Part shown: positions 4,732 to 5,471 of the stretch, one piece after another
Layout of the letters: each line of letters opens with the position of its first letter
Numbering within the stretch: the stretch's first letter is position 1
Source: Bacteroidales bacterium
GTDB taxonomy: Bacteria > Bacteroidota > Bacteroidia > Bacteroidales > UBA932
Reading direction: 5' to 3'
DNA: 5,471 nt
Assembly: GCA_023230265.1 (NCBI GenBank)
Contig: JALNXR010000151.1
Location: 1 to 5,471 of the forward strand
Translations under genes and position numbers: made by a program
Notes under the pieces: model-generated
The model's database searches: none
What the model was told of the DNA's origin: nothing
The model's input: the letters and a program-made list of their open reading frames with translations, nothing else

Positions 4732-5471
4732 ATGAAAAAGGGTGGCTTAAGGTTGTTGTTCATTCTGTTAACTGCGGGTACTTTTCTCTCCTCCTGCGGT
4801 GCCTCTCTTACAACAGTGACCATGGAAAGACGTCTCCCTCCAAAACACCCTGTGGAGTTCAGCAAAAAGAGTATAGCTGTGTTTTCCACTATTGGGAATT
4901 TGGAAGACTCAATAGTCAATATTCAGATATCCAAGGCGTTATCTGAGTCCTTGGAGAAAAGGCTATCCCTAAGGAAAGGCTCTGTTCCGGTTTACAACCA
5001 TTTTCCTGAAGACTCAGCCAGGTATACATCTGATTACATCAGGGAGCTCTCATTGTTGGCTGACTCGGATCTCCTGTTTATTCTCAATGGTGTATGGGCG
5101 AACGAACCTGTAATATTACAGAATAGTAATGGGGATGAGAGATTCGGACAAACCTATGCAATTATGACTGTAAACACAGAGATTGTTGTTTATGACGGGA
5201 TTACTGCTAAAGAATTGGCCAGTGTTGTGTCAAAGGATACTTTGGTAATATCCAGGTTTGTCTCCAGGAACGATCTGAGGAAATCTGTTCTTCTCTCACT
5301 CTTTTACCAGTCACTGGTTGATTCAGCCGGAGAGATAGGAGAGTCTGTGGCAGACAATTTCTTTGAGAAATGGGAGCCGATTGAGCGCTATATTTACTAT
5401 TTCAACAACAGCGACTGGCAGAATGCCCTTGCCTTTGCCCAGAGTTTCAGATGGAGTGAGGCTGCAAAAAT
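4732..5471 (+). CDS. Lipoprotein, DUF6340-like (3' end outside window)
   Basis: An open frame from the ATG at 4732 runs without a stop to the window end (246 codons seen). It begins with a lipoprotein signal peptide: MKKGGLR, a hydrophobic core, then the lipobox LSSC with Cys22 as the lipidated residue. The residues after it (GASL) lack an Asp at +2 and the acidic surface-export signal of Bacteroidota, so outer-membrane anchoring facing the periplasm is the likelier location (inference). The mature part has strand/helix alternation: KSIAVFST (46-53), a segment on lipid-distal helices (63-81), LADSDLLFILNGVW (109-122) and TVNTEIVVYDG (146-156). Near the cut it has EKWEPIERYIYYF (212-224) and a TPR-like helix pair start (232-246). 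This general layout recalls DUF6340 lipoproteins of Bacteroidota; that family name is from memory and should be treated as probable. Function unknown. It follows fabG by 10 nt. Confidence 0.75.
   Translation, partial: MKKGGLRLLFILLTAGTFLSSCGASLTTVTMERRLPPKHPVEFSKKSIAVFSTIGNLEDSIVNIQISKALSESLEKRLSLRKGSVPVYNHFPEDSARYTSDYIRELSLLADSDLLFILNGVWANEPVILQNSNGDERFGQTYAIMTVNTEIVVYDGITAKELASVVSKDTLVISRFVSRNDLRKSVLLSLFYQSLVDSAGEIGESVADNFFEKWEPIERYIYYFNNSDWQNALAFAQSFRWSEAAK

Noticed and set aside
1..5471. Search for mobile elements, CRISPR repeats, tRNA or rRNA genes, toxin-antitoxin or defence genes
   Set aside because: No direct repeats, transposase, repeat-spacer pattern or tRNA-like cloverleaf was seen; gaps between genes are at most 31 nt and are all accounted for.

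Overview
The window is a piece of a Bacteroidota chromosome, most likely order Bacteroidales. The evidence is a FabG that reads as a close match to Bacteroidales FabG, a Bacteroidota-specific DUF5606 protein, a DUF6340-like lipoprotein, the gene order (nusB)-yajC-ybbR-coaE, start sites with A/T-rich leaders instead of Shine-Dalgarno sequences, and a promoter-like sequence of the Bacteroides type (TTTG, 19 bp, TAnnTTTG). Genus cannot be read from the sequence.

All genes lie on the + strand, with gaps of -35 to +31 nt and no clear terminator. The simplest reading is one transcription unit running through the whole window. Left to right: the last codons of a probable nusB (1-44); a candidate promoter (23-53); yajC, the Sec-translocon accessory subunit (76-396); a short single-domain YbbR-like membrane protein (406-858); coaE, the last enzyme of coenzyme A synthesis (878-1483); a DjlA-like protein with a glycine-rich N-terminus, a TerB-like domain and a J-domain (1483-2205); a DUF5606 protein (2225-2653); rimO, the ribosomal protein S12 methylthiotransferase (2619-3953), overlapping the previous gene by 35 nt; fabG, 3-oxoacyl-ACP reductase (3975-4721); and the first 246 codons of a lipoprotein (4732 to the window end).

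The genes belong to basic growth functions: protein export and envelope (yajC, ybbR, lipoprotein), CoA and fatty-acid synthesis (coaE, fabG), ribosome modification (rimO) and co-chaperone activity (the TerB/J protein). They look grouped by shared demand during growth, not by a single pathway. There is no sign of a mobile element, CRISPR array, toxin-antitoxin pair, defence system or horizontally acquired cassette, and no stretch over 300 bases lacks a gene. I do not see a new biological system here.

The least expected signals are structural: a perfect 7-bp hairpin that holds the yajC stop codon in its loop and ends one base before the ybbR start, and a second, longer hairpin (16 pairs, one bulge) inside the first 26 codons of ybbR. 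Also notable are the shortened YbbR protein and the obligatory out-of-frame overlap of rimO with DUF5606, where the only clear Shine-Dalgarno-like sequence of the window is found.
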